Assembly (NCBI GenBank): GCA_910578745.1
Contig: CAJTSN010000049.1
Location: forward strand, 1-10,958
Length of the DNA: 10,958 nucleotides
From: an uncultured Bacilli bacterium
GTDB lineage: Bacteria; Bacillota_I; Bacilli_A; RF39; UBA660
Direction of reading: 5' to 3'
Numbering within the stretch: the first letter of the stretch is position 1; each line of letters opens with the position of its first letter. The position numbers and the translations under genes are program-made. The notes under the pieces were generated by a model. The model was not told the DNA's origin, did no database searches, and saw only the letters and a list, made by a program, of their open reading frames with translations. This document shows positions 4,123 through 10,891 of the stretch, piece by piece.

Positions 4123-4404
4123 ATGTATAAGTGTAATATGTGCAAATGTCGTTTTGAAGAACCATTAAAGTGGCGTACAACGTATGAAGAATTTTATGGT
4201 GTTTATGAATTATTTTCTAACCATAATTCATTGGAATTACAAGTATGTCCAGAATGTAAAAATGAAGATATAGAGGAGGAAATTATGAGAGAGATTATTG
4301 ATTTAAAAAATACAAATATGACTATTGATGAAATCTTTGAATTACAAGATTATGTATGGAAAGATTATCAATTAATACCTGTTGAATTATTGGGTGATAA
4401 ATAA
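4123..4404 (+). CDS. Small zinc-ribbon phage protein
   Basis: A 93-residue protein with two CxxC knuckles: Cys4-x2-Cys7 (with a third Cys9) and Cys42-x2-Cys45, as in zinc ribbons. Between them is an aromatic YEEFYGVYELF segment, and the C-terminal half is acidic and helical. I start at ATG 4123, four bases after the preceding stop, with GGTTGTGAT upstream; a longer in-frame start at 4084 would overlap the Xre gene. Its stop codon overlaps the start of the next gene by one base, so it is part of the replication operon. Function unknown; DNA or protein binding through the zinc site is likely. Confidence 0.8.
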   Translation: MYKCNMCKCRFEEPLKWRTTYEEFYGVYELFSNHNSLELQVCPECKNEDIEEEIMREIIDLKNTNMTIDEIFELQDYVWKDYQLIPVELLGDK

Positions 4405-5072
4405 TGCGTGAAGAAAATAAAGATCCCGCTATGTTGTTTTACCCATCTGATTTTCTAGTAGAAACGATGCTATTTGATGATGATACTATTGGAAAATACA
4501 TTAAATTAATATGTTTTTTACATCAAAAAGGACACCTATTATATGATGATATTTTGACTATAGTTAAAGAGGAAAAATCACCAATTTTAAAGTTACTAGA
4601 AAAAGATGAAAATGACTTATATTATATACCTAAAATTGATGTTGAAATAGCTAGAAGAAAAGCTTATTCAGAAAGTAGAAAAAATAATAGAAAAAAGATA
4701 TGTAAATCATGTGTTGAAGATATGGGAACTGGAACTGTAACTGAAACTATTAATAATTTTATTAGTAATAATAATTACTCTAATAATTTATTAGAAACAA
4801 TTAATAGATGGTTAGAATATAAACTTGAAAGAAAAGAAATATATAAGCAACAAGGTTTTAAATCTTTATTAACGCAAATCAAAAATAGTATTAATAGTTT
4901 TAGCGAAGAACAGGTGATAAATGTTATTGAAACGAGTATGGCTAGTAACTATAAAGGCATCATTTTTGATAATTTAAAGGGGAATCAACAAAGAAATTCA
5001 ACCTATAAAACAAATTTCGAACGTAGCCAAGAAGCTTTAGAAGAAGCTAGAAAAGAATATCAAAATGACTAG
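4404..5072 (+). CDS. DnaD/RepO-like phage replication initiator
   Basis: A 222-residue replisome organiser. Residues about 7-95 (DPAMLFYPSDFLVETMLFDD, KYIKLICFLHQKGHL) match the winged-helix N-terminal domain found in phage replication proteins of the DUF1376/DnaD type, which would bind the phage origin. A low-complexity Asn/Ser linker follows (about 113-128). Residues about 130-185 resemble the DnaD-like C-terminal domain, including the SMASNYKGIIFD motif that corresponds to the usual IxxGWKGIF signature. The ATG overlaps the preceding TAA by one base and GGGTGAT lies upstream. It is followed directly by a helicase-loader-like gene, the usual initiator-loader order. The Asn-rich linker codons (AAT/AAC runs) could include an origin, but no iterons are evident. 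Confidence 0.85.
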   Translation: MREENKDPAMLFYPSDFLVETMLFDDDTIGKYIKLICFLHQKGHLLYDDILTIVKEEKSPILKLLEKDENDLYYIPKIDVEIARRKAYSESRKNNRKKICKSCVEDMGTGTVTETINNFISNNNYSNNLLETINRWLEYKLERKEIYKQQGFKSLLTQIKNSINSFSEEQVINVIETSMASNYKGIIFDNLKGNQQRNSTYKTNFERSQEALEEARKEYQND

Positions 5073-5643
5073 ACAAGAAGTAGATAATTTACTAGAAAAA
5101 GTACAAGCATATAGACAATCGTTCCTAGTAACAAAGACAGTTATTGCTGAATGGCGAAGAGTATTAGAGCCATATGACAATGAAGATGTGAACAAAAAAC
5201 TTGATGATTTTTTTAAAAATAGTGAAGAAAATTTTGGTAGATACCCAGATGTTTATTACTTAACTAAATATCTAAAACGGCATGACGAAAAATTAAAAGC
5301 GGGCATTAACTATGTTAGATGTCAGTTATGCCAACAACCAGTAGAATTAACAGAATATGACAATCACTATGACAAATGCAGTTCAATTGATTATTTATGT
5401 AAGATTGCTAAAAATCATTACAATCGCAAACTTACAAAAGAAGATTTATGGAAAATGAACGATAAAGAATTTGAAGAAAAATATTGGAAGGTTTGTGAAG
5501 AATTAAAAACTAAACATTTGGACGAACAACAAATGAATAGTCTAGAAAATGCATTATCTACTCATAATGGTGGAAAACCACATGAATTTAAAATAAACAA
5601 CAAAGATATATTACGAGAATTGAAAGGAGAATATGATGATTAA
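5065..5643 (+). CDS. Helicase-loader-like (G39P-type) protein with a C2HC finger
   Basis: 192 residues. The N-terminal 70 residues (EVDNLLEKVQAYRQSF, WRRVLEPYDNEDV, FGRYPDVYYLTKYL) have the all-helical pattern of G39P-type helicase loaders/inhibitors, which deliver the replicative helicase to the initiator. A zinc-finger-like segment follows: Cys86-x2-Cys89-x11-His101-x3-Cys105. The rest is charged and helical. It overlaps the initiator gene by eight bases and its own RBS is weak, so it is probably translationally coupled. The replicative helicase itself is not in the window. The loader call rests on gene order and the N-terminal pattern; the finger is an unusual addition. Confidence 0.65.
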   Translation: MTRQEVDNLLEKVQAYRQSFLVTKTVIAEWRRVLEPYDNEDVNKKLDDFFKNSEENFGRYPDVYYLTKYLKRHDEKLKAGINYVRCQLCQQPVELTEYDNHYDKCSSIDYLCKIAKNHYNRKLTKEDLWKMNDKEFEEKYWKVCEELKTKHLDEQQMNSLENALSTHNGGKPHEFKINNKDILRELKGEYDD

Positions 5644-5986
5644 CTTAGTAAACTACGTTGATTTATCGGATTGGAAAACAAAAAATCAAATTGTCTTTGA
5701 ACTTCATCGTGACAGTGGTATCAACATAAGTCCAGATGGTCGAGAATGGAGAGAAGCCGTTGAAAAATGGAATAAGGCTTTTGCAAATCATGAAGTACCA
5801 TTTTATATAACGCATTCAAACAATATGGGATATAAAGCAACTATAGATTATCAAGAGGCAAAGATGGCACGAAATGACTATGTAAAAAGAGCCATAAACA
5901 TGATGAAGAAAGCAAGAGAATGTGATTTAGCATTTCAACAACAATGTAATTATCAAATAGACTTTGAAAAAGGAGAATTGGTATGA
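5636..5986 (+). CDS. Phage protein, probable winged-helix DNA-binding
   Basis: 116 residues from the second of two adjacent ATGs; AAAGGAG at 5623-5629 is six bases from 5636 but only three from 5633, so I prefer the second. The N-terminal half (DWKTKNQIVFELHRDSGINI, then DGREWREAVEKWN) reads as a small winged helix, followed by a strand pair (PFYITHSNNMGYKATID) and a basic helix (NDYVKRAINMMKKAREC). The pattern recurs in hypothetical proteins of Gram-positive phage early regions. It overlaps the upstream gene by eight bases and ends in an ATGA overlap with the next. Excisionase or replication accessory roles are possible, but nothing in the sequence decides. Confidence 0.7.
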   Translation: MINLVNYVDLSDWKTKNQIVFELHRDSGINISPDGREWREAVEKWNKAFANHEVPFYITHSNNMGYKATIDYQEAKMARNDYVKRAINMMKKARECDLAFQQQCNYQIDFEKGELV

Positions 5987-6342
5987 GATTTATAGATTGG
6001 TTTAAAGACAAAACCAAATTGATTAGTGAAAATGAAAAGATACGAAAGGGAAAAAACGCAGTTGAATTAAAATATAAAACGTTGCAATTCGATTATACAG
6101 ATATATCTAAAAAATATGTAGGATGTTTAGAACAAAAAGCAGAGAAATTTGATTTATATATTAAATACCAAGAACAATGCGAAAAGCTTGCAGAAGAAAA
6201 GAGAGAGCTAAAAAAGCAATTGGCAGAAGTAAATGAGCTATGTACGACATTAAATGATGCTAATACAGAATTTGCGAAAAAAATTGAAAAGCTCGAACGG
6301 AAAATAAAAAGATTGGAAAAGAAAAATGAACAATCAGCTTAG
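5983..6342 (+). CDS. Hypothetical coiled-coil protein
   Basis: 119 residues, highly charged. After MRFIDWFKDKTKLI the protein is almost entirely predicted helix. Residues about 60-119 (EQCEKLAEEKRELKKQL, then alternating Lys/Glu with Leu/Ile at heptad spacing) form a strong coiled coil. A good RBS (AAAGGAG at 5969-5975) precedes the ATG, which overlaps the previous stop in an ATGA. No enzyme motif is visible. It could be a structural or scaffold partner in the replication module. Confidence 0.75.
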   Translation: MRFIDWFKDKTKLISENEKIRKGKNAVELKYKTLQFDYTDISKKYVGCLEQKAEKFDLYIKYQEQCEKLAEEKRELKKQLAEVNELCTTLNDANTEFAKKIEKLERKIKRLEKKNEQSA

Positions 6343-6502
6343 CGAAAATATTGAATTTAGTTATGAATGGCTTGTTAAAGAAATAATCAAAACTGATTTT
6401 GAACAAAAAGAAACTGGGCAGATTCAATATGTGAAAATGAAAAAGATTGATTTATTAAAACTGGTACAAAAATTTATAAAACTAAATAAAGAGGTGAAAT
6501 AG
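6326..6502 (+). CDS. Hypothetical 58-aa phage protein
   Basis: A 58-codon ORF filling the gap between the coiled-coil protein and the annealase. It overlaps the former by 17 bases and its TAG shares one base with the GTG start of the latter. The product begins MNNQLSENIEFSYEWLVKEI and continues as charged amphipathic helices ending NKEVK. Dense packing with neighbours on both sides and protein-like composition support it. The RBS is the purine run GGAAAAGAAAA (6315-6325). Function unknown. Confidence 0.65.
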   Translation: MNNQLSENIEFSYEWLVKEIIKTDFEQKETGQIQYVKMKKIDLLKLVQKFIKLNKEVK

Positions 6503-7242
6503 TGGAAAAGAAAATTAGATGTTTACGTGCAGATGAAATCGAAATAAGAGTAGCACAAGTTCTAGAAAAAGGAGTGCAGTTGTTACTTTATAAAGACAGT
6601 AGATGTGATAAAAGAATCCTTGATGAAACATTTGGAATAAATGGTTGGAAAGATAGATACGAAGAAATCAAAGGTAATCTATTCTGTACGATTTCAATTT
6701 GGGATGATGAAACAAAACAATGGATTGATAAATGCGATTGTGGAACAGAAAGCTTTAGTGAAAAAGAAAAAGGCGAAGCAAGCGATGCATTCAAAAGAGC
6801 TGGATTTAATGTTGGGATAGGTAGAGAATTATATACAAGAATATTCTATTTTGCAAATGTTCCAACACAAAAGAACGACAAAGGAAAATGGGAATTATCT
6901 AACAAATATGAAAAATTTACAGTTGTTGAAATTTCAACAAATGTGGAAACAGAAAAAATAGAAAAAATTAAGATTGCTAATAGTAAAGGCGAAATTGTAT
7001 TTAGTTATGGATATCCAAAAAAAACAATACCTAAGAAAGAAATAGAAAAAAAAGAACAAGTGGAAATGATGGAAGAAGGACAATTACAATCAATAAGAAT
7101 TTATCTAGCTAAAGATGATGAATTAAAGCAGAAAACTTACACAAAGTTGAAAATTGAACATTCCGAAGAATTATTGACTAAGCTTACAAAAGAACAAGCA
7201 ACGAAATTGATTAAGCAATTGAAAGAAAAAGTTGGTGAATAG
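6502..7242 (+). CDS. Rad52-like single-strand annealing protein
   Basis: A 246-residue DNA annealing protein of the Rad52/Rad22 superfamily found in Firmicute phages. The diagnostic parts are RCDKRILDETFGINGW (34-49), the beta strand LFCTISIWDDE (60-70) and GTESFSEKEKGEASDAFKRA followed by GFNVGIGRELY (81-111). It would coat single-stranded DNA and anneal complementary strands for recombination-dependent replication. The C-terminal ~60 residues after a Lys/Glu linker (LTKLTKEQATKLIKQL) form a separate helical tail. The start is GTG 6502, with GAGGTGA (6491-6497) well placed. The PD-(D/E)XK nuclease follows after two bases and then SSB, making a complete annealase-nuclease-SSB module. Confidence 0.9.
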   Translation: MEKKIRCLRADEIEIRVAQVLEKGVQLLLYKDSRCDKRILDETFGINGWKDRYEEIKGNLFCTISIWDDETKQWIDKCDCGTESFSEKEKGEASDAFKRAGFNVGIGRELYTRIFYFANVPTQKNDKGKWELSNKYEKFTVVEISTNVETEKIEKIKIANSKGEIVFSYGYPKKTIPKKEIEKKEQVEMMEEGQLQSIRIYLAKDDELKQKTYTKLKIEHSEELLTKLTKEQATKLIKQLKEKVGE

Positions 7243-7244
7243 TT

Positions 7245-8174
7245 ATGCCTTTAACAAATAAAATGAATTTACCAGCTCCAATTTATAATGCTTTAAATAG
7301 CGATTATCAACCTAAATTACATCAATATAGTGTTACTACAATACTTAATCCAATAAGGCAAGTAATACTTAAAAGAAGATATAATGACAAAATCGAACAA
7401 GATTGTAGTGAACTAATATGGGCCTTATTCGGAACAAGCTTCCATGCAATATTAGAAAAGGCAAAAGAGGAAGATACACAATTTAAAGAAGAATATTTAA
7501 AGCAAGACTTGAATGTAATATGTGATGAATTGAAAGGTTATATTCTAAGCGGTAAAGCAGATTTAATTGATGTGGCTACTAAAACAATAATTGATTATAA
7601 AACAACAAGTACATTTAAAGTTTTAAAGAAAGACTTTGAAGATTATAGACTACAATTACTTATTTATGCTTGGCTGTTTAAACAATTAGGATTTGAAATA
7701 AATAAAGGTGAAATAGTTGCATTATTAAGAGATTGGCAAAAAAGTAAAGCTAAATTTGATAAAGACTATCCACAATTTCAAGTGCAAAAAATACAATTCA
7801 AATTTACTGAAAAGGACTTTGAATTTATAGAGGATTTCATTAAAGAAAGATTCATCGAACTAAAAAAATATGAAAATATAGTAGATGAAGAACTTCCAAT
7901 TTGTACAGATGAGGAAAGATGGAGAGAACCAACTAAATATGCAGTAAAAAAGAAAGCGAATGTAAAAGCATCAAAATTACATGACACATTAGAAGAAGCA
8001 CAAAAACATTTGGAAAATTTAGAAAATAAAGAAGAATGTAAGGGACAATATGAAATTGAAGTAAGAGAAGGTACAGACAAAAGATGTTTGGAATATTGCT
8101 CATGTTGTGAATTTTGTCCTTACTACATCAAAAACTATATGGAAATGGAGAATAAAAAGTGTATAACAAAGTAA
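7245..8174 (+). CDS. PD-(D/E)XK exonuclease with a C-terminal Cys cluster
   Basis: A 309-residue RecB/Cas4-like nuclease, the expected exonuclease partner of the annealase upstream. Visible motifs are His67 (GTSFHAILEKA), Asp106 (LSGKADLID), the Asp117-Tyr-Lys119 core (IIDYKTTS) and Gln137-x3-Tyr141 (YRLQLLIYAW), in the right order and spacing. Cys54 lies before the His motif and Cys281, 285, 287, 288 and 291 lie at the C-terminus, an arrangement like the iron-sulfur site of AddB/Cas4 nucleases. The conserved PICTDEERWREPTKYAVKKK segment (218-237) is typical of the phage subfamily. It would resect double-stranded ends to give substrates for annealing. It starts two bases after the annealase stop; the RBS GGTGAATAG overlaps that gene's end. 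Confidence 0.9.
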   Translation: MPLTNKMNLPAPIYNALNSDYQPKLHQYSVTTILNPIRQVILKRRYNDKIEQDCSELIWALFGTSFHAILEKAKEEDTQFKEEYLKQDLNVICDELKGYILSGKADLIDVATKTIIDYKTTSTFKVLKKDFEDYRLQLLIYAWLFKQLGFEINKGEIVALLRDWQKSKAKFDKDYPQFQVQKIQFKFTEKDFEFIEDFIKERFIELKKYENIVDEELPICTDEERWREPTKYAVKKKANVKASKLHDTLEEAQKHLENLENKEECKGQYEIEVREGTDKRCLEYCSCCEFCPYYIKNYMEMENKKCITK

Positions 8175-8590
8175 CGTTAGTAGGTCGTATTAGTACTGAC
8201 CTAGAATTGAAACAAACACAAAATGGAAAATCATATTGTAGATTTAATTTAGCGGTTAATAGGATGAATGAGGGAACTGATTTTATCCCTGTAACTTTAT
8301 GGGGAAAGTCAGCTGAAAGCACAGTAACGTATCAAAAAAAAGGCAGTTTAATTTTAATAGATGGATCTATCAATATAGGAAATTATACAGATTCAAATGG
8401 GAATAAGAGAACATCATTTGAAGTTATTGCACAAAATGTACAGTTTTTAGGAAGTAAAAATAGTTCTGCTAATGTAGAAACGAATAATGATGAAATTGAT
8501 AATTCGACAAGTGATGAAGATGTATTTAGTCAGTTTGGAGAACAAGTGAATATTGATGACAATTTTTTGGAAGATGATTTTCTTGAGTGA
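8159..8590 (+). CDS. ssb: Single-stranded DNA-binding protein
   Basis: A 143-residue SSB. Residues 1-105 form the OB fold: MYNKVTLVGRISTDLELKQT, then FNLAVNR, DFIPVTLWGKSAE, KGSLILIDGSI and TSFEVIAQNVQFLG are all recognisable. The C-terminal 40 residues are an acidic disordered tail ending DDNFLEDDFLE, resembling but not identical to the DDDIPF partner-binding tip. The start is GTG 8159 with GGAG at 8146-8149, inside the end of the nuclease gene. It protects single strands at the phage fork and cooperates with the annealase. The last bases overlap the next ORF. Confidence 0.95.
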   Translation: MYNKVTLVGRISTDLELKQTQNGKSYCRFNLAVNRMNEGTDFIPVTLWGKSAESTVTYQKKGSLILIDGSINIGNYTDSNGNKRTSFEVIAQNVQFLGSKNSSANVETNNDEIDNSTSDEDVFSQFGEQVNIDDNFLEDDFLE

Positions 8591-9200
8591 AATTTGGAAA
8601 GATATAGAAACAAATAAAACAACTCAAGTATCAAATTTAGGAAATATTAAAAGTGAAATGAGGTGTAAGAAGTTGACTAGAGATGAGATGATAATTGATA
8701 ATCAAAATTTAATTTACTTTGTTTTAAAAAAGCTTAATTTGTATGATAAAAGAGAAGAACTTTTTGATGTTGGAATGATTGGATTAATCAAGGGAGTTGA
8801 TAGCTTTGATGCTCAAAAGGGAACAGCATCAACATATTTGTATCGATGCATATATACAACTATTTTGATGGAAGTTAGAAAGAAAAGACCAATAACAATC
8901 TCTCTTGATACGCCCATATCTAATATAGAAAATTTAACATTTCAAGATATTATAATAGATGATTTTAATTTTGTTGAAAATATATTAAAACAAGATCAAA
9001 TAAAACAACTTTATTCAGCATTAAACAAGCTTTCATTTAAAGACAAAGATATTATAATCAAAGCATTTGGATTGTTTAATACAAAACAATATAAACAAAA
9101 AGAAATAGCAAAGCTTTATGGTTATTCACAATCTTATATAAGTAGAATAATTGAAAATGCTAAAAGGAATATAAAAAAAGAAATAGGAATTGTAGAATAA
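8583..9200 (+). CDS. Sigma-70-like factor with NUMOD4-like N-terminal extension
   Basis: From TTG 8583 the ORF encodes 205 residues. The first ~25 (SEIWKDIETNKTTQVSNLGN, then IKS) match the NUMOD4 motif, a DNA-binding module normally found in HNH homing endonucleases. From about residue 31 the sequence is a small sigma factor: region 2 (ELFDVGMIGLIKGVDSFDAQ, STYLYRCIYTTI), a linker with ISLDTPI and region 4 with a helix-turn-helix (YKQKEIAKLYGYSQSYISRI). It probably redirects polymerase to later phage genes. A shorter start at TTG 8673 has a better RBS (AGGTG at 8661-8665) and gives a pure 175-aa sigma factor; the NUMOD4 part may then be an untranslated remnant. Start choice is uncertain, the sigma call is firm. 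Confidence 0.8.
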   Translation: MSEIWKDIETNKTTQVSNLGNIKSEMRCKKLTRDEMIIDNQNLIYFVLKKLNLYDKREELFDVGMIGLIKGVDSFDAQKGTASTYLYRCIYTTILMEVRKKRPITISLDTPISNIENLTFQDIIIDDFNFVENILKQDQIKQLYSALNKLSFKDKDIIIKAFGLFNTKQYKQKEIAKLYGYSQSYISRIIENAKRNIKKEIGIVE

Positions 9201-9219
9201 AAAGAATAGGAGAGATAAG

Positions 9220-9468
9220 ATGAAAAATGATTTAGGAAGTCTAAACAATTATCTTTTTGAAGAATTAGAAAGATTAAATGATGAAGAAGAATTATCAGAT
9301 GATGAAAAGTTAAATAAAGAAATAAAGCGAAGTAAGGCTATTACAGATGTCGCACAAACCATAATAAACAATGCTCAAACTGTATTAGATGCTCAAAAAT
9401 TTATAGCTACTGATGGAAGAAGTAGTGAGTTACCAAAAATGTTACTTGGTACTGGTAAAAATGATTAG
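9220..9468 (+). CDS. Conserved small phage protein next to HNH gene
   Basis: An 82-residue acidic, all-helical protein. It begins MKNDLGSLNNYLFEELERLN and contains RSKAITDVAQTIINNAQTVL, a pattern common in small Firmicute phage proteins that sit just before an HNH endonuclease. A good RBS (AGGAGAG at 9208-9214) precedes the ATG. It overlaps the HNH gene by eight bases, so the two are probably translated together. Its job is not known; the constant partnership suggests it acts with the nuclease or at packaging. Confidence 0.85.
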   Translation: MKNDLGSLNNYLFEELERLNDEEELSDDEKLNKEIKRSKAITDVAQTIINNAQTVLDAQKFIATDGRSSELPKMLLGTGKND

Positions 9469-10063
9469 ATATACAAAAGAACAACGAGAATTCTTGATTG
9501 CTAATAATTATATGAAGTCGGCTAAAGATTTAGCTATGATGTTTAATAAACGATTTGACACTAATATTACAGAAACTAATATTAAAAATTTTAGAGGCAA
9601 TAATCATTTAAATAGTGGATTGACAGGTAGATTCAAAAAAGGACATGTTCCAACCAATAAAGGCAAAAAATGGGATGATTATATGTCAAAAGAGTCGCAA
9701 GAAATAGCTAAAAGAACCACTTTCAAAAAAAGCCATATTCCTCATAACCATAAGCCAATAGGTTATGAAAGAATCAATGTCGATGGTTATATTGAAATCA
9801 AAGTAAAAGAACCGAACGTATTCAAATTAAAACATAGATTAGTTTATGAAGAAAAAAAAGGAACTATTCCTGAAAATTGCAATGTAGTGTTTGCAGACGG
9901 CAACAAGAACAATTTAGATCCTGACAATCTAATTCTTGTTACTAAATCAGAAATGTCAGTTATGAATCGAAAAGGTTTATTTAAACAGGATAAAGATTTA
10001 ACAAAGACAGGTCATCTAATTGCAAAAGTTATTGATAAGCAAAATAAGTTAAAACGAGGATAG
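9461..10063 (+). CDS. Phage HNH endonuclease
   Basis: 200 residues from ATG 9461; an in-frame upstream start at 9413 would overlap the preceding gene deeply. The N-terminus (YTKEQREFLIANNYMKSAKD, ITETNIKNFRGNN) is a helix-turn-helix-like DNA reader. Next is the basic motif GRFKKGHVPTNKGKKW (56-71) and a related FKKSHIPHNHKPIGYE. The nuclease core has His125 (KLKHRLVYEE), then NVVFADGNKNNLDPDNL, where Asn150/151 and Asn156 are the later H-N-H positions; the usual second His is Phe144, as in many phage members. It would nick or cleave DNA at specific sites. Such genes often lie near the early/late junction. The RBS is weak, consistent with coupling. Confidence 0.88.
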   Translation: MIRYTKEQREFLIANNYMKSAKDLAMMFNKRFDTNITETNIKNFRGNNHLNSGLTGRFKKGHVPTNKGKKWDDYMSKESQEIAKRTTFKKSHIPHNHKPIGYERINVDGYIEIKVKEPNVFKLKHRLVYEEKKGTIPENCNVVFADGNKNNLDPDNLILVTKSEMSVMNRKGLFKQDKDLTKTGHLIAKVIDKQNKLKRG

Positions 10064-10064
10064 T

Positions 10065-10271
10065 ATGAACTTTGAACAGGAATATTATGATGCATTATAC
10101 ACTATCCGAAAATTAAAAGAGAAAAATCGAATGTTGGAACAGGAAACCCAGATTTATAAATCTTTATTAAAAAAAGATAAATTGAAATGGATAATAGGAA
10201 AGGATTTAGTTCGTTTTTTGCAAGATAAAAATTTAAAATCAGAAAAACAAGAAGGTGATATAGATGAATAA
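10065..10271 (+). CDS. Hypothetical coiled-coil protein, 68 aa
   Basis: A 68-residue helical protein starting one base after the HNH stop; GAGGA (10056-10060) is the RBS. MNFEQEYYDALYTIRKLKEK and the following residues have Leu/Ile at heptad spacing, and the C-terminus is charged (KSEKQEGDIDE). It overlaps the next gene by eight bases. No family recognised. Confidence 0.75.
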   Translation: MNFEQEYYDALYTIRKLKEKNRMLEQETQIYKSLLKKDKLKWIIGKDLVRFLQDKNLKSEKQEGDIDE

Positions 10272-10587
10272 AGAAGAATATAGAAAACATTGTGAAGAGC
10301 AAATAGAACGATGCATTAGATTACATGATTCTAAGCGTTTAAAGGAACATGAACTATCATTAGCATTATTAAACGAATGCGAAGAAAGAAAGCAAAGAGA
10401 AGATAATCTTATTAAGCATTTAGAAGAAAAAATAAAGCAATGTGATGAAAACATAGAAGAAACTAAAAAATGGCTAGATGTCGAGGAAGTACATCAATCT
10501 ACAAAAAACGATTTACATGTTGCCAAAGTTGTTAAAAAAAACTATCAAGAAATATTAGAAAGGCTAAAAAGTGGTAAGTATGAGTGA
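10264..10587 (+). CDS. Hypothetical coiled-coil protein, 107 aa
   Basis: 107 residues, very rich in Glu and Lys, with six Cys and His scattered in the first third (YRKHCEEQIERCIRLHD). Heptad-spaced Leu/Ile from about residue 30 to 70 suggest a long coiled coil. AAGGTGAT (10252-10259) precedes the ATG. It overlaps both neighbours by eight bases, showing tight co-translation. Function unknown. Confidence 0.75.
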   Translation: MNKEEYRKHCEEQIERCIRLHDSKRLKEHELSLALLNECEERKQREDNLIKHLEEKIKQCDENIEETKKWLDVEEVHQSTKNDLHVAKVVKKNYQEILERLKSGKYE

Positions 10588-10891
10588 AGAAGCACAAGAA
10601 ATGTGTGAATATTTAGAAGAACATAATTATATATCTAAAAATAAATCGTTATCCAAACAAAAAGAATTAAGTATTGAAAGGGCAGAATGTATTGCTAATA
10701 AACATAATAGCTTAATTGAAGAATTACAACAAGAAAACACCCAACTAAAAGAAAACTGGGACAAGCTAGAAGAATATTGTAAAAATTATGCTTATTGGGT
10801 AAAAGATAATGTTGATATGTTTAAAGTTTGGAAAACATTTCATCTTGTACTAGATAAAATGAAAGAATTGAAAGAAAGTGAAGATAAATGA
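10580..10891 (+). CDS. Hypothetical phage protein, 103 aa
   Basis: 103 residues from ATG 10580, overlapping the upstream gene by eight bases. A GTG at 10571 would add three residues but has no better RBS. The middle (LIEELQQENTQLKENWDKLE) is coiled coil, and the C-terminal part (YWVKDNVDMFKVWKTFHLVL) is a mixed aromatic helix. It ends in an ATGA overlap with the next gene. No family assigned. Confidence 0.75.
   Translation: MSEEAQEMCEYLEEHNYISKNKSLSKQKELSIERAECIANKHNSLIEELQQENTQLKENWDKLEEYCKNYAYWVKDNVDMFKVWKTFHLVLDKMKELKESEDK

Noticed and set aside
4740..4800. AT-rich run in the initiator gene as a replication origin
   Set aside because: It is an Asn-rich linker with irregular repeats of AAT; no iterons or DnaA boxes could be identified.
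6588..6794. Minus-strand ORF inside the annealase gene
   Set aside because: Wholly antisense to well-conserved Rad52-like motifs, no RBS or promoter.
7778..8322. Two minus-strand ORFs across the nuclease/ssb junction
   Set aside because: Both are antisense to recognised proteins in AT-rich DNA and lack start signals.
10102..10454. Two minus-strand ORFs opposite the coiled-coil genes
   Set aside because: Ser/Cys/Phe-rich products mirror Glu/Lys-rich sense genes; no RBS.
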